A stretch of DNA of 7,101 nt from Bordetella parapertussis (GTDB taxonomy: Bacteria > Pseudomonadota > Gammaproteobacteria > Burkholderiales > Burkholderiaceae_B): positions 1 to 7,101 of the forward strand of contig CAMCYB010000066.1 in assembly GCA_945883615.1 (NCBI GenBank), in the 5' to 3' direction. The notes under the pieces were generated by a model. That model worked only from the letters and a program-made list of their open reading frames with translations, did not search any database and was not told the DNA's origin. The translations under genes and the position numbers were made by a program. Each line of letters opens with the position of its first letter. Position 1 is the stretch's first letter. Below are positions 6,804 to 7,101 of this stretch, in pieces.

Positions 6804-7101
6804 ATGATGCGTATCGACCAAGGTGGGTTTTCTTTAGTTGAAGTTTCAATTGTGACGGCCATTATGATTTTGCTGTCAATTATTGGTATTCCAGCCATTC
6901 AAGGTTATGTTATCGAAAATAAAGTGCCCCAACTTGCAGGAGAAATGCAACGGGTCGGTAGTTGTCAACAAAGATGGCCGTTCTTTCATGCTGCCTGTTT
7001 TAAATTAATAGATTCATTGATGTGCTCTTTTGGTGGGTTAAGCCAGACTTCATTAATGGGTTGCCAATTGCGAGTTGACCGATTGTTCCAACGTTTAGGC
7101 A
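6804..7101 (+). CDS. pilS: PilS major prepilin, N-terminal part (runs off window)
   Basis: PilS would be the structural subunit of the pilus. The first 99 residues are visible. A short leader MMRIDQGG is followed by FSLVE, a textbook class III signal: cleavage between Gly8 and Phe9, with Glu13 as residue +5 of the mature protein. A hydrophobic helix spans about 9-32, and the amphipathic continuation GYVIENKVPQLAGEMQR (34-50) resembles PilS-type pilins. After residue 50 the sequence departs from what I expect of a pilin: four cysteines (54, 65, 74, 87) and WPFFHAACFKL, rather than the usual polar, Gly/Thr-rich linker. The frame is nevertheless open to the window end, while both other plus-strand frames contain stops there. 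This may be a divergent pilin or a frameshift near 6950. It is the first gene not overlapping its upstream neighbour (30-bp gap), with its own strong ribosome-binding site. Prepilin peptidase is not in the window. Confidence 0.85.
   Translation, partial: MMRIDQGGFSLVEVSIVTAIMILLSIIGIPAIQGYVIENKVPQLAGEMQRVGSCQQRWPFFHAACFKLIDSLMCSFGGLSQTSLMGCQLRVDRLFQRLG

Overview
The window is almost filled by one plus-strand gene cluster for a type IVb pilus of the R64 thin-pilus / TCP kind. The order is pilL (TcpQ-domain fragment), pilN (secretin lipoprotein), pilO (bitopic inner-membrane accessory protein), pilP (small periplasmic protein), pilQ (assembly ATPase, split by a stop codon), pilR (inner-membrane platform protein) and the 5' part of pilS (major prepilin). 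The order matches the pilL-to-pilS part of the R64 operon, except that no pilM lies between the TcpQ-domain gene and pilN. The genes are packed head to tail: 4-bp ATGA/GTGA overlaps at pilL-pilN and pilP-pilQ, 14 bp at pilO-pilP, 8 bp at pilQ-pilR, a 1-bp gap at pilN-pilO, and a 30-bp gap before pilS with its own strong Shine-Dalgarno. They should be transcribed together. No promoter or intrinsic terminator can be identified.

Layout. Positions 1-187 hold no convincing gene. They contain a perfect 17-bp inverted repeat (62-106) and a weaker hairpin (119-138) that overlaps a possible ribosome-binding site and ATG. Positions 188-511 encode the TcpQ domain of PilL, with no usable start and an in-frame TAA just upstream. 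Positions 508-3935 hold intact pilN, pilO and pilP. Positions 3932-5668 would encode one full-length PilQ ATPase but for a single in-frame TGA at 4289-4291; the 29 codons after it stay open and read like the ATPase. Positions 5661-6773 are pilR, and pilS runs off the right edge from 6804.

How they work together (known for the family): PilN forms the outer-membrane secretin, the TcpQ-type lipoprotein helps it assemble, PilO and PilP belong to the periplasm-spanning complex, and PilQ powers extrusion of PilS subunits through the PilR platform. Two stop-interrupted genes in one operon suggest that the locus is decaying or that the assembly carries errors. Recoding or readthrough is a less likely alternative.

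Organism: the protein style (a PilQ resembling Burkholderia-type homologues, the prepilin, the operon order) suggests a proteobacterium, probably a betaproteobacterium of the Burkholderiales, with unusually AT-rich DNA. This comes from remembered family resemblance, not a search. The locus could be chromosomal or carried on a conjugative element; nothing in the window decides this.
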